NCBI RefSeq assembly: GCF_000775915.1
Contig: NZ_BBLT01000002.1
Coordinates: 434,001-498,000, forward strand
Length of the DNA stretch: 64,000 bases
Direction: 5' to 3'
Source of the DNA: Sporocytophaga myxococcoides
Lineage (GTDB): Bacteria > Bacteroidota > Bacteroidia > Cytophagales > Cytophagaceae
In this document: in pieces, positions 17,174-25,526 of the stretch
Position numbering within the stretch: position 1 is the stretch's first letter
How the letters are laid out: every line of letters begins with the position of its first letter
Translations under genes and position numbers: made by a program
Notes under the pieces: generated by a model
Databases searched by the model: none
Told to the model about the DNA's origin: nothing
The model's input: only the letters and a program-made list of their open reading frames with translations

Positions 17174-18565
17174 ATGAGAAAAGGTTACAGTAGGTTTTTA
17201 AAGTTAATAAGTTTATTGGGGGATCTGGCAATTCTAAATGCAGGATTTCTGGGATCTTACCTTTATCTCAAATTACGTTCTTATTTGGGGTATAATGATC
17301 ATTTCGTATTTCTAACTATACTCCTGAATCTTCTCTGGTTGGTCATTGTCCTTTTGCTAAGGATATATGATATTGAACGATTTACAAGAATAGAAAGGAT
17401 TTTGTGGAACATGTTCAAGGCGCTTGTCCTTCATGCGCTTACAATTTTCTCTTTCATTGCCATAATTCATGGATACTATTATTCCCGGAGTCACCTATTG
17501 CTTTCATATGCCATTTGCATTGTCGGAATGGTATTCTGGAGACTTGGTTTTTATTATTTGCTGAAGAGGTATAGGAGAAAAGGCGCAAACTTCAGACATG
17601 TCATTATTATCGGAGCAGGATCTGCGGGTAATTCCATGCTCAATTATTTCAGATCTGAGAATTCTTCCGGATACAGATTTCTCGGTTTTTTGGATGATAA
17701 TCCTGATAAATGCCTGCATAAAAATCTGATCATAGGTAAGGTAAGTGATTTACCAATTGTCGCCAAACGATTTAAAATAGACGAAATATTTTGCGCACTT
17801 CCTCTGAATTCATCTAAGCTAATAAGAGAATTAGCTGAGTTTTCTGATAACAATTTAATTAGATTTAAAATAGTACCTGATTTCAGGGGGTTTCTGAGCA
17901 AAAAGGTAAATCTGGAGTTCTATAGTTCTGTACCAATTTTGACTATCAGAAAAGAGCCTTTGGAAAATGTCCTCAATAGAATTGTTAAAAGAACATTTGA
18001 TATTCTCTTTTCGCTATTTGTAATTGTATTCCTCTTTTCATGGTTGTTTCCTCTATTTGTAATACTGATTAAACTTAGCTCAAAGGGGCCAATTTTCTTT
18101 ATTCAGAAGCGATCGGGAAAAGACAATCAGGTATTCCCGTGCTATAAGTTTCGATCTATGAAGGTAAATCAGGAAGCTGATTCAAAACAAGCAACAGCTG
18201 AGGACCCACGTGTTACCAAAATCGGAAAGTTTATGAGGAAAACCAACCTTGATGAGTTGCCTCAGTTTTTTAATGTTCTTATAGGTAATATGTCTGTTGT
18301 AGGCCCAAGACCTCACATGCTTAAACATACTCAGGAATATTCCAAAATTGTAGACCGTTTTATGGTAAGACATCTTGTGAAACCTGGTATTACAGGTTGG
18401 GCTCAAGTAAGCGGCTTAAGAGGACAGACAGAGGACCCGAGAAAGATGATCAGGAGAGTAAAGTATGATGTATGGTATATAGAAAACTGGAGTTTGTTAC
18501 TAGATCTTCAAATAATCTTTCTCACAGTGTTTAATATGATAAGAGGCGAAGAAAATGCCAAATAA
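17174..18565 (+). CDS. wcaJ: WcaJ-like undecaprenyl-phosphate sugar phosphotransferase
   Basis: A 463-residue polyisoprenyl-phosphate hexose-1-phosphate transferase that would start repeat-unit assembly by transferring a sugar-1-phosphate to undecaprenyl phosphate. Four membrane segments occupy roughly residues 1-130, a nucleotide-binding-like domain with HVIIIGAGSAGNSML follows near 138-153, a fifth hydrophobic segment lies near 275-300, and the catalytic bacterial sugar transferase domain closes the protein (FIQKRSGKDNQVF, CYKFRSMKVN, RKTNLDELPQFFNVL, GPRPHM, KPGITGWAQVSGLRG). It overlaps the next gene by 11 bases, linking initiation with the outer-membrane component. Confidence 0.9.
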   Translation: MRKGYSRFLKLISLLGDLAILNAGFLGSYLYLKLRSYLGYNDHFVFLTILLNLLWLVIVLLLRIYDIERFTRIERILWNMFKALVLHALTIFSFIAIIHGYYYSRSHLLLSYAICIVGMVFWRLGFYYLLKRYRRKGANFRHVIIIGAGSAGNSMLNYFRSENSSGYRFLGFLDDNPDKCLHKNLIIGKVSDLPIVAKRFKIDEIFCALPLNSSKLIRELAEFSDNNLIRFKIVPDFRGFLSKKVNLEFYSSVPILTIRKEPLENVLNRIVKRTFDILFSLFVIVFLFSWLFPLFVILIKLSSKGPIFFIQKRSGKDNQVFPCYKFRSMKVNQEADSKQATAEDPRVTKIGKFMRKTNLDELPQFFNVLIGNMSVVGPRPHMLKHTQEYSKIVDRFMVRHLVKPGITGWAQVSGLRGQTEDPRKMIRRVKYDVWYIENWSLLLDLQIIFLTVFNMIRGEENAK

Positions 18566-20219
18566 ATCGGATATAAACTATTTGAGATTCCTGCTTGTAT
18601 TTGTTTTTTTTGCAGGGCAGTTGCATGCACAAGATTTTTTGCCTCTCAACAGAGAGTTTTTGCTTCCATATGACAGAGCATTAGCCCCCAAGAAAATTGA
18701 ATTCCATACTGCAATAAAACCATACAATTCTGCAGAACTTGATACCCTTATCAATACAGACTCTCTTTATGATTTTAGACAGTTTAATATATCAAGAAAA
18801 AGACTTGTTGGCCGCATTGCTGATAATTTACTGAACAGGCATCTGATAAATGTAGACACAGCCGGATTGGTCCTTCATGTGGATCCATTGTTAAATGTAG
18901 ATATAGGGAGAGAAACAGTTTCCGGAAAAAAAGTTCATACTAATACACGAGGCTTTCAGGCATTCGGGTCAATAGGAAAGAAGGTGTCATTTTATACATC
19001 CTTTTATGAAAACCAGGCAACTTTTTCACCTTATATAGATACTTTCATTACTGAATATAAAGTAGTACCGGGCCAGGGAGAATCAAAACCATTTAAACCT
19101 GAAGAACTGACCAGAGCATATGACTATAATATGGCCTATGGTTGGGTAACCTACACGCCGAGCAGGTATTTTAATTTTCAGTTTGGGCAGGGAAAGAATT
19201 TTATTGGAGATGGTTACAGGTCTCTGCTGCTTTCGGATAATTCATTTACTTACCCATTCCTGAAAGTCACTACATCTGTCTGGAAGATTAAATATGTGAA
19301 CCTTTTTACTCAATTCCAGGACATAAGGGGGAGTCAACTGGTTGTAAATGGAAAAGGTACTGGATATCCCAAGAAATTCGGGACATTTCATTATCTCAGT
19401 ATTAATATAGGAAAGTCACTGACTGTCGGGTTATTTGAAAGTATAATATGGCCAGGAGGAGATTCAACCTTCAAAAGAGGGTATGATGTAGCTTATCTTA
19501 ATCCGATCATATTTTACAGGTCCGTTGAATTTTCACAAGGAAGTTCAGATAATGCATTAATGGGGCTGAATCTGAAATATAAGATAAACAGTAAGTGGTA
19601 TTTGTACGGACAGTTTATTTTAGATGACTTTAAGCTGAATGAATTTAGGAATAAAAATTACAGGTATCAGCAAAAATATGGTTATCAGTTGGGAACAAGG
19701 ATATTTGATCCCTTCAACATTAAGAACCTGGCATTACAAGGTGAATATAATGTTGTAATGCCATATACCTATTCTCATCGGACTATAGAGCAGAATTACA
19801 GCCATTATAATCAGGCTCTCGCACATCCTCTTGGAGCCAACTTTAAAGAGCTTGTGGGAATTGTAGATTACCGATATAAAAGATTTTTTACTGAGTTAAA
19901 ATATATCTATGCTCAATATGGGGTGGATACTGGGAATGTGAGTTATGGTAAGAATATTTTCATCCCTGATTATGGAGGGGTGTATAATGGTGTGAATTAT
20001 ACATTTCCTTATGCTAAACATCCGGCACAAGGACCAAGAAATAATCTACATTATCTGGAGCTTAAAGCAGGTTATCTGATCAATCCGAAAACCAATATGA
20101 GACTAACCTTAAGTTATGTCAACAGAACAATAACAGGTTATGGAGATTGGAATAACAAGACACATTATTATTCAATCGGCTTTTCTACAAATCTTCAGAA
20201 TTTTTATTATGACTTTTAA
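18555..20219 (+). CDS. Outer-membrane beta-barrel protein, Wzi/RemB-like
   Basis: A 554-residue protein with a hydrophobic signal segment at about residues 8-25 ending AGQLHAQ, then a long stretch rich in aromatic residues with alternating patterns (FNFQFGQGKNFIG, WYLYGQFILDDF, RRFFTELKYIYAQYG-like strands), as in outer-membrane barrels. The sequence LPLNREFLLPYD...FHTAIKPY near the N-terminus resembles the capsule-assembly Wzi and gliding-associated RemB proteins of Bacteroidota. Being translationally coupled to the WcaJ-like gene, it probably helps attach or organise the polymer at the cell surface. Family assignment is from memory of such motifs and is moderate. Confidence 0.7.
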   Translation: MPNKSDINYLRFLLVFVFFAGQLHAQDFLPLNREFLLPYDRALAPKKIEFHTAIKPYNSAELDTLINTDSLYDFRQFNISRKRLVGRIADNLLNRHLINVDTAGLVLHVDPLLNVDIGRETVSGKKVHTNTRGFQAFGSIGKKVSFYTSFYENQATFSPYIDTFITEYKVVPGQGESKPFKPEELTRAYDYNMAYGWVTYTPSRYFNFQFGQGKNFIGDGYRSLLLSDNSFTYPFLKVTTSVWKIKYVNLFTQFQDIRGSQLVVNGKGTGYPKKFGTFHYLSINIGKSLTVGLFESIIWPGGDSTFKRGYDVAYLNPIIFYRSVEFSQGSSDNALMGLNLKYKINSKWYLYGQFILDDFKLNEFRNKNYRYQQKYGYQLGTRIFDPFNIKNLALQGEYNVVMPYTYSHRTIEQNYSHYNQALAHPLGANFKELVGIVDYRYKRFFTELKYIYAQYGVDTGNVSYGKNIFIPDYGGVYNGVNYTFPYAKHPAQGPRNNLHYLELKAGYLINPKTNMRLTLSYVNRTITGYGDWNNKTHYYSIGFSTNLQNFYYDF

Positions 20220-20236
20220 GAATTCCTCCAGAAATA

Positions 20237-20872
20237 TCAAGATTTCTTGTTTCGTTCACCTACAACAATCATTGATTTCCATAAATAAGGAAGACGGCCA
20301 GCTCCTTGAAAATTTTTTACTTCATAACCACATTCGGTGAGTAATTTGCCTAATGTGTTTTTTGACCAGAATTTAATATGTCCGCCTACGCTTAAAGGAT
20401 GATAATGAAAATCCATTTTTCCTGATACAGCCAATGCCAAATTTTTTAGGTAGCCATGATAAGGAGTAGAAAGAATTAATTGGCCTTCATGTCGATTATT
20501 TTCAAATATCTTAGAACAAAAGGCTAAATATTGATATGGATTATAGATATGTTCAATCACTTCAGTAGAGATAATTGTATCAAATTTTTTATCTATAATT
20601 TCAACGGGAAGATTTTTGTCTGAAATATCCTGAAGAAAAAACCTGTTTGGATGGCTCTTTGAAGCAATGTTTATAACAGTTTCTGACGCATCAATTCCAT
20701 AAATATCATATCCCATTTCTAGAATAGCTTTTGTCATCAAACCATTACCGCAGCCAAGATCTAATATGCATTTGTTCTTTTTTTTATCAAGAAGCTCGAT
20801 AATCTTAGGTAAAATGTAATTTGTGGAGTATGCTTCTGATGGACTCCAATTAAAATCCTGGTAATCGCTCAT
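20237..20872 (-). CDS. Class I SAM-dependent methyltransferase
   Basis: A 211-residue Rossmann-fold methyltransferase. Motif I is CILDLGCGNGLMTKAIL near residues 35-51, the acidic residue of motif II is in YGIDASE near 58-64, and IISTEVIEHIYNP near 99-111 resembles the UbiG-type post-I region. The fold shows SAM binding, while the substrate is unknown; small molecules, lipids and sugars are all possible. It converges on the Wzi-like gene with a gap of only 17 bases and could have been recruited to the polysaccharide locus, though its orientation argues for separate control. Confidence 0.8.
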   Translation of the reverse strand: MSDYQDFNWSPSEAYSTNYILPKIIELLDKKKNKCILDLGCGNGLMTKAILEMGYDIYGIDASETVINIASKSHPNRFFLQDISDKNLPVEIIDKKFDTIISTEVIEHIYNPYQYLAFCSKIFENNRHEGQLILSTPYHGYLKNLALAVSGKMDFHYHPLSVGGHIKFWSKNTLGKLLTECGYEVKNFQGAGRLPYLWKSMIVVGERNKKS

Positions 20873-20992
20873 AAAGTTTATTAAAAATTGTCTTGATTAG
20901 TTATTTAATAAAGAGCGAGTAACTCTCAATTGGAGAAAATGTTCGAAAAAGTAAGAAGCAATAGATTTTAAGATTAAATGAAAGCAATACAT

Positions 20993-21030
20993 AAAAAAAG
21001 CCCCCGATATAATTTTCGGAGGCTTTTTTA
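20993..21030. terminator. Bidirectional intrinsic terminator
   Basis: AAAAAAAGCC at 20993-21002 and GGCTTTTTTA at 21021-21030 flank a GC-rich stem (CCCCGA with TCGG-AGG, one bulge) and a short AT loop. A-run and T-run make it usable on both strands. It most likely ends the minus-strand barrel gene that stops at 21051. Confidence 0.8.
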
Positions 21031-21050
21031 TAATAATTACAATTAGTTAA

Positions 21051-21899
21051 CTAGTATGTCTTTCTCAAGAATCTTGGACTTCTGCCTCTGAAGTTATTGA
21101 TATTGGTTACAAAGGTGTATCTTGCTTTTACCTGAAACACAAAGTATCCATCATTTCTTTTAGGATTCCCTCGTTGGTAGTTCTCAGTGTTACCCGTTTT
21201 AATTTTATTAGAGATATCTCTGGCTACAGGATCGGAAAACTGACTATCATCAAGGAATTTGTAGGAGCTTACATCATCCAGATAATCAGTGAAGGTAAAT
21301 CTGTAGCCACCCTCTACCATAAACTCCAATTGTCTGGTATACTTGATTCTGAAACCGAAACCAACTGGAATGATTGCAGTAACCGGGCTATAAGATTTCC
21401 CTTCTGTATGAAGCGGTCTGAGTTTATACCATTGTCCGTTCAGAGAGCCATGAGGATTGAAATATGTTATTCCAACTCCTAAGAAGGCATAAGGATTAAT
21501 AAGTTTTCTACGTCTGAAATGTTTGGTATAAGGATAATAGTCATAAACTCCTGCAACATACGCTTCCAGGTTTCCCGATCTGAAATCCAGATTCCTGTTT
21601 TCGTGTACATCGTTGGATGCCAACCTTACATAATTTATCTCAGCTCTTCCATAGATGTTTGGATTAAATCTATAAGCCATGCCAATTCCAAAGTTGGGGC
21701 GGAATTGCATGCAATCAAATTTATCGCATAAATCTCCATAGTAAGATGAAAGTCCCAGCTGGGCTGTAACGCTAAGCTTCTCTTGCATCAGATATCCTGA
21801 TCTGTTTACCAGTTTATTGCGCTTTGCCTGAGAGAAACCCACATGGGAAAACAATAAACAAAATATTGTAAAAATGTAAAGTTTTTTCCTTGATTTCAT
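21051..21899 (-). CDS. DUF6089-like outer-membrane beta-barrel protein
   Basis: A 282-residue protein with an N-terminal signal peptide (about residues 1-24, ending HVGFSQA) and a body of alternating aromatic and polar residues typical of small outer-membrane barrels. The early GLSSYYGDLCDKF and FRPNFGIGMAYRFNPNIYGRAEINY strands match the DUF6089 barrel family common in Bacteroidota. Strands continue to the C-terminus (FQVKARYTFVTNI), followed by a short basic tail. The function of this family is not known to me. It is transcribed alone, with a strong terminator downstream, divergent from the serine hydrolase gene. Confidence 0.75.
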   Translation of the reverse strand: MKSRKKLYIFTIFCLLFSHVGFSQAKRNKLVNRSGYLMQEKLSVTAQLGLSSYYGDLCDKFDCMQFRPNFGIGMAYRFNPNIYGRAEINYVRLASNDVHENRNLDFRSGNLEAYVAGVYDYYPYTKHFRRRKLINPYAFLGVGITYFNPHGSLNGQWYKLRPLHTEGKSYSPVTAIIPVGFGFRIKYTRQLEFMVEGGYRFTFTDYLDDVSSYKFLDDSQFSDPVARDISNKIKTGNTENYQRGNPKRNDGYFVFQVKARYTFVTNINNFRGRSPRFLRKTY

Positions 21900-21988
21900 T
21901 TTGTCTTAAAGATCAAAAAACTGAAAATTCTTTTCCAGTTTAAAATTAGTAATAATAATCAATTTTTAATAACGTAATTTGAATTAAA

Positions 21989-22011
21989 AACCAAATTAAA
22001 CCGTTTTGGTT
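21989..22011. repeat. Inverted repeat in a divergent promoter region
   Basis: AACCAAA at 21989-21995 and TTTGGTT at 22005-22011 form a seven-base inverted repeat with a nine-base centre. It lies midway between the divergent barrel and serine hydrolase genes, where an operator would be expected. No regulator is identified. Confidence 0.3.
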
Positions 22012-22091
22012 AAATATTTCTTAAAAGAGAACCAATAAAAGCAAAATCATATACGGATTTTTAGGGGTTTTGTTAATGGGATAAAATATTT

Positions 22092-23294
22092 ATGATAAAA
22101 CTACTTTATTTACTGTTAGTTATATTATTTTTTGGGGGGTGTGATTCCAAAGGGTCGGAAGGGCAATTGTCCTTTTTAAATAAAAAAAGTGATATTTCTA
22201 ATAATGTAAAGTTGGTTGAGAATTATTATTCTCTTAAAGGAAATCTTTCTAATTCTCAAAAAACTAAATCAGCTAAAATAGAAGACCTTGTTCAAAAACT
22301 AGGGCGTACAAAACAGTTTAACGGGTGTGTCCTGGTTTCAGAAGACGGAAAGATCATCTATGATAATTATTATGGATTTTCTGATTGGAAGAAAAAAACT
22401 CCTCTTTCAGATAGCGCTTCTTTTCACCTCGCATCTGTATCAAAACAATTCACAGCTATGGGGATCCTGATGTTGAGCGAAGAAAAGAAAATTTCTTTTG
22501 ATGATGACATTCAAAAATACCTTCCTGAAATTCCGTATAAGGATATTAAAATCAGAAATCTGCTAAATCATAGTTCCGGAATCCCAAACATTCTCAATTA
22601 TCTTCCTAATTTTTTCTGTTATTGGGATAGCTGTGAGATCGCTAAAAACAAAGATTTGATATATATCTATAAAAACTTTCATCCACCTGCTCAATTCAAA
22701 CCTGGTAGCAGATTTTCTTACAACAACAGTAACTATGTTCTTCTCGCAGAGATAATAGAAAGAGTGTCGAATCAGTCTTATGAATCATTTATAGAAAAAA
22801 GAATTTTTAAGACATTAGGAATGAGGCACTCTTTCGTATATAATATTAATGATGAAGGAAAAATAAAGAATAGAGTTAGAATATATGGTCCTTACAGGGG
22901 AGGGCATAGTTCTGATGAGAATGATCTGCGGAATGGGATGGTTGGAGAAAAAGGAATTTATTCCTCTACCATTGATTTGTTCAAATGGGATCGCGCCCTG
23001 GCAAAAAATATTCTGGTGGCTGATTCTACAATAAAAAAAGCATTTGATTATTCAGTGTTGACAAATGGTAAGAGAATTAACTATGGTTTTGGCTGGAGAA
23101 AGGTAAAAAATGAACCTGATATAGTCTATCATTTTGGTCATTGGAGAGGAGCGAATACCTGTATTATCAGATTTACAAAGGATAATAACTGTATTATTAT
23201 TCTAAATAATACCAGCAGCCGAAGGGTGAAATACCTGGCTCAGCAGATCATTTCAATACTTTATCAGGATAGAGGGTTTGAACCAGAATTTTAA
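22092..23294 (+). CDS. Beta-lactamase-fold serine hydrolase lipoprotein
   Basis: A 400-residue exported serine hydrolase of the class C beta-lactamase/DD-peptidase fold. The N-terminus is a lipoprotein signal with the lipobox Cys at residue 17 (FFGGC). Catalytic motifs are present: S-x-x-K at 115-118 (SVSK), YNN in FSYNNSNY near 213, and a C-terminal HFGHWRG near 350 replacing the KTG box. The hydrolase domain begins around residue 60 after a linker. Such proteins act on peptidoglycan stems, D-amino acid peptides or esters; none can be chosen here. It is monocistronic, with paired hairpins downstream. Confidence 0.85.
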   Translation: MIKLLYLLLVILFFGGCDSKGSEGQLSFLNKKSDISNNVKLVENYYSLKGNLSNSQKTKSAKIEDLVQKLGRTKQFNGCVLVSEDGKIIYDNYYGFSDWKKKTPLSDSASFHLASVSKQFTAMGILMLSEEKKISFDDDIQKYLPEIPYKDIKIRNLLNHSSGIPNILNYLPNFFCYWDSCEIAKNKDLIYIYKNFHPPAQFKPGSRFSYNNSNYVLLAEIIERVSNQSYESFIEKRIFKTLGMRHSFVYNINDEGKIKNRVRIYGPYRGGHSSDENDLRNGMVGEKGIYSSTIDLFKWDRALAKNILVADSTIKKAFDYSVLTNGKRINYGFGWRKVKNEPDIVYHFGHWRGANTCIIRFTKDNNCIIILNNTSSRRVKYLAQQIISILYQDRGFEPEF

Positions 23295-23341
23295 ATATTG
23301 ATTCAGTTAGCCAGAAGTTACAATAAAAGTAATACTTAAAA

Positions 23342-23378
23342 GGGAAAAGGTTGCTTTAAAATAAAGTCAACCGTTTCC
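23342..23378. terminator. Hairpin downstream of the serine hydrolase gene
   Basis: GGTTG at 23349-23353 pairs with CAACC at 23368-23372, with CTTT/AAAG continuing the stem around a small loop and GGAAA/TTTCC extending it outward with one mismatch. It lacks a long T-run. With the next hairpin it forms a tandem pair between convergent genes. Confidence 0.5.
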
Positions 23379-23406
23379 TCTGATCCAGAATCTTATATAA
23401 TTCAAA

Positions 23407-23443
23407 GCAAAAAGGGCCGATTTACCGGCCCCTCTTTATTTTT
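23407..23443. terminator. Bidirectional intrinsic terminator
   Basis: GGGCCG at 23414-23419 and CGGCCC at 23426-23431 form a GC-rich stem with a six-base loop. It is preceded by an A-run and followed by CTCTTTATTTTTT, so it can stop transcription from both the serine hydrolase gene and the minus-strand processing protease. Confidence 0.85.
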
Positions 23444-23475
23444 TACTTTAAGCTTTTAACTTTCAGCTTTAAACA

Positions 23476-25113
23476 TTATTTCTTCTTCTTTCCGGATTCG
23501 ATTTCTTTTGCCTTATCCCATTGCTTCAATGCAGAGAGGTAAATCTCATCGGTTTCGTTTATGATCGGATAAAATCCGCTATTGCCCCAAACGCTTCTTC
23601 CGATATATGCCTTGATATTATTACGAAGCATGCTCTTTGATTTGTTAAAGTCTGCTTCTTTGTATTTCACTCCTGATCTTGTAGCAAGGTCAACAACTTC
23701 TTTCAGCATTTTATCAGTAACCGCGAATGATTTTTTAAACTCTTCAAAAGTCATTTTCTGAAGCTCCTCTTTATTGTTTGAATAGTAATCAAGAGTGTAT
23801 TCTCTGATAATATTCTTGTTAAACAGTTCTACAAGATAGGTTGTAAATGCGGTGGTATCTCTTGGTACAAAGATGTCAGGCATGATACCTCCACCTCCAT
23901 ACACGTATCTACCTTTCGTAGTTTTATATTTTAAAGAGTCATTAAACTTAATGCTATCTGCGTGGAAAAATTCTCCATGCTGATATCTTTTCAGGAGGTC
24001 AGAGCTGTAGTCATCAGAATTATTTTTATCATATGGCTTCTGAATACTTCTGCCACTTGGAGTATAATATCTTGATATTGTCAGTCTTAATTCAGATCCG
24101 TCACTAAGTGGGATAGGCATCTGAACCAAACCTTTTCCAAATGATCTTCTACCTACAATCAGAGCTCTGTCATTGTCCTGCAAAGCGCCGGAAACAATCT
24201 CTGACGCGGAGGCACTTCCTTCATTTATCAATACAATAACAGGACCTTTTTCAAAATCACCATTCATGTAAGCTTCGATCCTTGAATCGTAACGTGGATC
24301 TTTTCCATCAGTATAAACAATCAGTTTTCTATCATCCAACAGTTCATCAACAATTCTCGTAGCCCTGTCCATGTAACCACCAGGGTTATCTTTCAAATCT
24401 ATAATCAGTTGTTTCATGCCTTTGGCTTTTAAGCCACTGAGCGCTTGTTTGAATTCTGTATAGGTATTGGCAGAAAATCTACTGACTTTGATGTAACCAG
24501 TTGTCTGGTCTACCATATAAGATACATCTACAGAGTAAGTAGGTATTTTATCACGTGTGATAACAAAATCCAGAGGTTTTTTAGCATTCTTTCTTATAAT
24601 AGTAACCTTTACTTTAGTCCCTTTTGGTCCTCTAAGTTTACTGAATACATCTCCATTGGTGATACCTGCCCCGGCAACAGATTTATCATCAACCTTTACT
24701 ATTTTGTCTCCGGCCATCAGTCCTACAGCTTCAGATGGTCCTCCACTTATAGGGGCAACAACATATATAGTGTCTTTAATAATATTAAATTCAATACCAA
24801 TCCCTTCAAAGTCACCTTCTAATTGAGATCTTGCAATGTCAATGTCTTTTTTAGGAATATAAGCAGTATGTGGATCAAGTTTTTCCAACATTTTTACAAT
24901 GGAAAAATCTACCAGCTCATCCATGTTGACAGTATCAACATAGTCATTTTCCACATAATTTAGAATTTCATAATACCTTTTAAAGCTCTGGGTAATATTA
25001 TTCTTACTTCCATCGCTGTTCATAACAGCACCGATGAAGATTCCGCAAATCACAGCTAGTGCCAGAAAAATTGGGAATTTGTAGTATTTTCTAGGATTTG
25101 TTTTTTGAGTCAC
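23476..25113 (-). CDS. S41 family C-terminal processing protease (CtpA/Prc type)
   Basis: A 545-residue periplasmic protease that trims C-termini of exported proteins. A membrane anchor or uncleaved signal spans residues 13-31. A PDZ domain lies at about 100-190 (GIGIEFN, GLMAGDKIVKVDD), and the protease core contains DLKDNPGGYM near 239-248. The Ser-Lys dyad is intact: S302 in NEGSASASE and K327 in GRRSFGKG, 25 residues apart as in Tsp/CtpA. A C-terminal extension of some 140 residues is usual in this phylum. It stands alone, sharing a terminator with the convergent hydrolase gene. Confidence 0.92.
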   Translation of the reverse strand: MTQKTNPRKYYKFPIFLALAVICGIFIGAVMNSDGSKNNITQSFKRYYEILNYVENDYVDTVNMDELVDFSIVKMLEKLDPHTAYIPKKDIDIARSQLEGDFEGIGIEFNIIKDTIYVVAPISGGPSEAVGLMAGDKIVKVDDKSVAGAGITNGDVFSKLRGPKGTKVKVTIIRKNAKKPLDFVITRDKIPTYSVDVSYMVDQTTGYIKVSRFSANTYTEFKQALSGLKAKGMKQLIIDLKDNPGGYMDRATRIVDELLDDRKLIVYTDGKDPRYDSRIEAYMNGDFEKGPVIVLINEGSASASEIVSGALQDNDRALIVGRRSFGKGLVQMPIPLSDGSELRLTISRYYTPSGRSIQKPYDKNNSDDYSSDLLKRYQHGEFFHADSIKFNDSLKYKTTKGRYVYGGGGIMPDIFVPRDTTAFTTYLVELFNKNIIREYTLDYYSNNKEELQKMTFEEFKKSFAVTDKMLKEVVDLATRSGVKYKEADFNKSKSMLRNNIKAYIGRSVWGNSGFYPIINETDEIYLSALKQWDKAKEIESGKKKK

Positions 25114-25526
25114 GTTTAAAAAAATTTAACTATTTGTTGTACATTCTATAACCAATTATCGCTTGTAAAGTTATAATTTAAGATAATCAATTCATAAATT
25201 CTTACAGTTTGTTAATTCTTTCTCCCTACTATTATCAAACTGATGATTGTAAAGGTTAATATATAGAATAGAAAGCTGGATTAAAAAAAAGGATGATAGT
25301 AAATTTATTAAAATGAATTTCATACATCCTTTTGGAGCATTCCTCTTTTATTTCCTCCATATGAATAGAAAGGTTATTTCCATGAAGCACTTTGATTTAA
25401 CTATGTTAAGCTTGTTTTTATTTCTGTTAATCTGCAAATAATTTATACTTATCGGCATAAATGATGTATTTAATTTGCTTAGTTTTGGGAAAAATTGTAA
25501 AATAATAATAAATAATATTTTTATTT
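25114..25526. other. 413-base divergent intergenic region
   Basis: This AT-rich stretch separates the minus-strand protease from the plus-strand membrane glycosyltransferase and must hold both promoters. A stem with nine-base arms is described separately at 25287-25333. TATTTTTG at 25522-25529 matches the -7 consensus but overlaps the predicted TTG start of the plus-strand gene. No coding frame here is convincing. Confidence 0.5.
25287..25333. repeat. Stem-loop with nine-base arms
   Basis: AAAAGGATG at 25287-25295 is matched by CATCCTTTT at 25325-25333. The 29-base loop contains a second inverted pair, AAATT (25301-25305) and AATTT (25316-25320). It lies between divergent genes, so it does not terminate either neighbour; a regulatory site, small RNA end or relic are all possible. 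Confidence 0.4.

Noticed and set aside
21174-21482. 102-residue + strand frame opposite the barrel protein
   Set aside because: The minus-strand gene has a signal peptide and barrel strands; this frame has neither.
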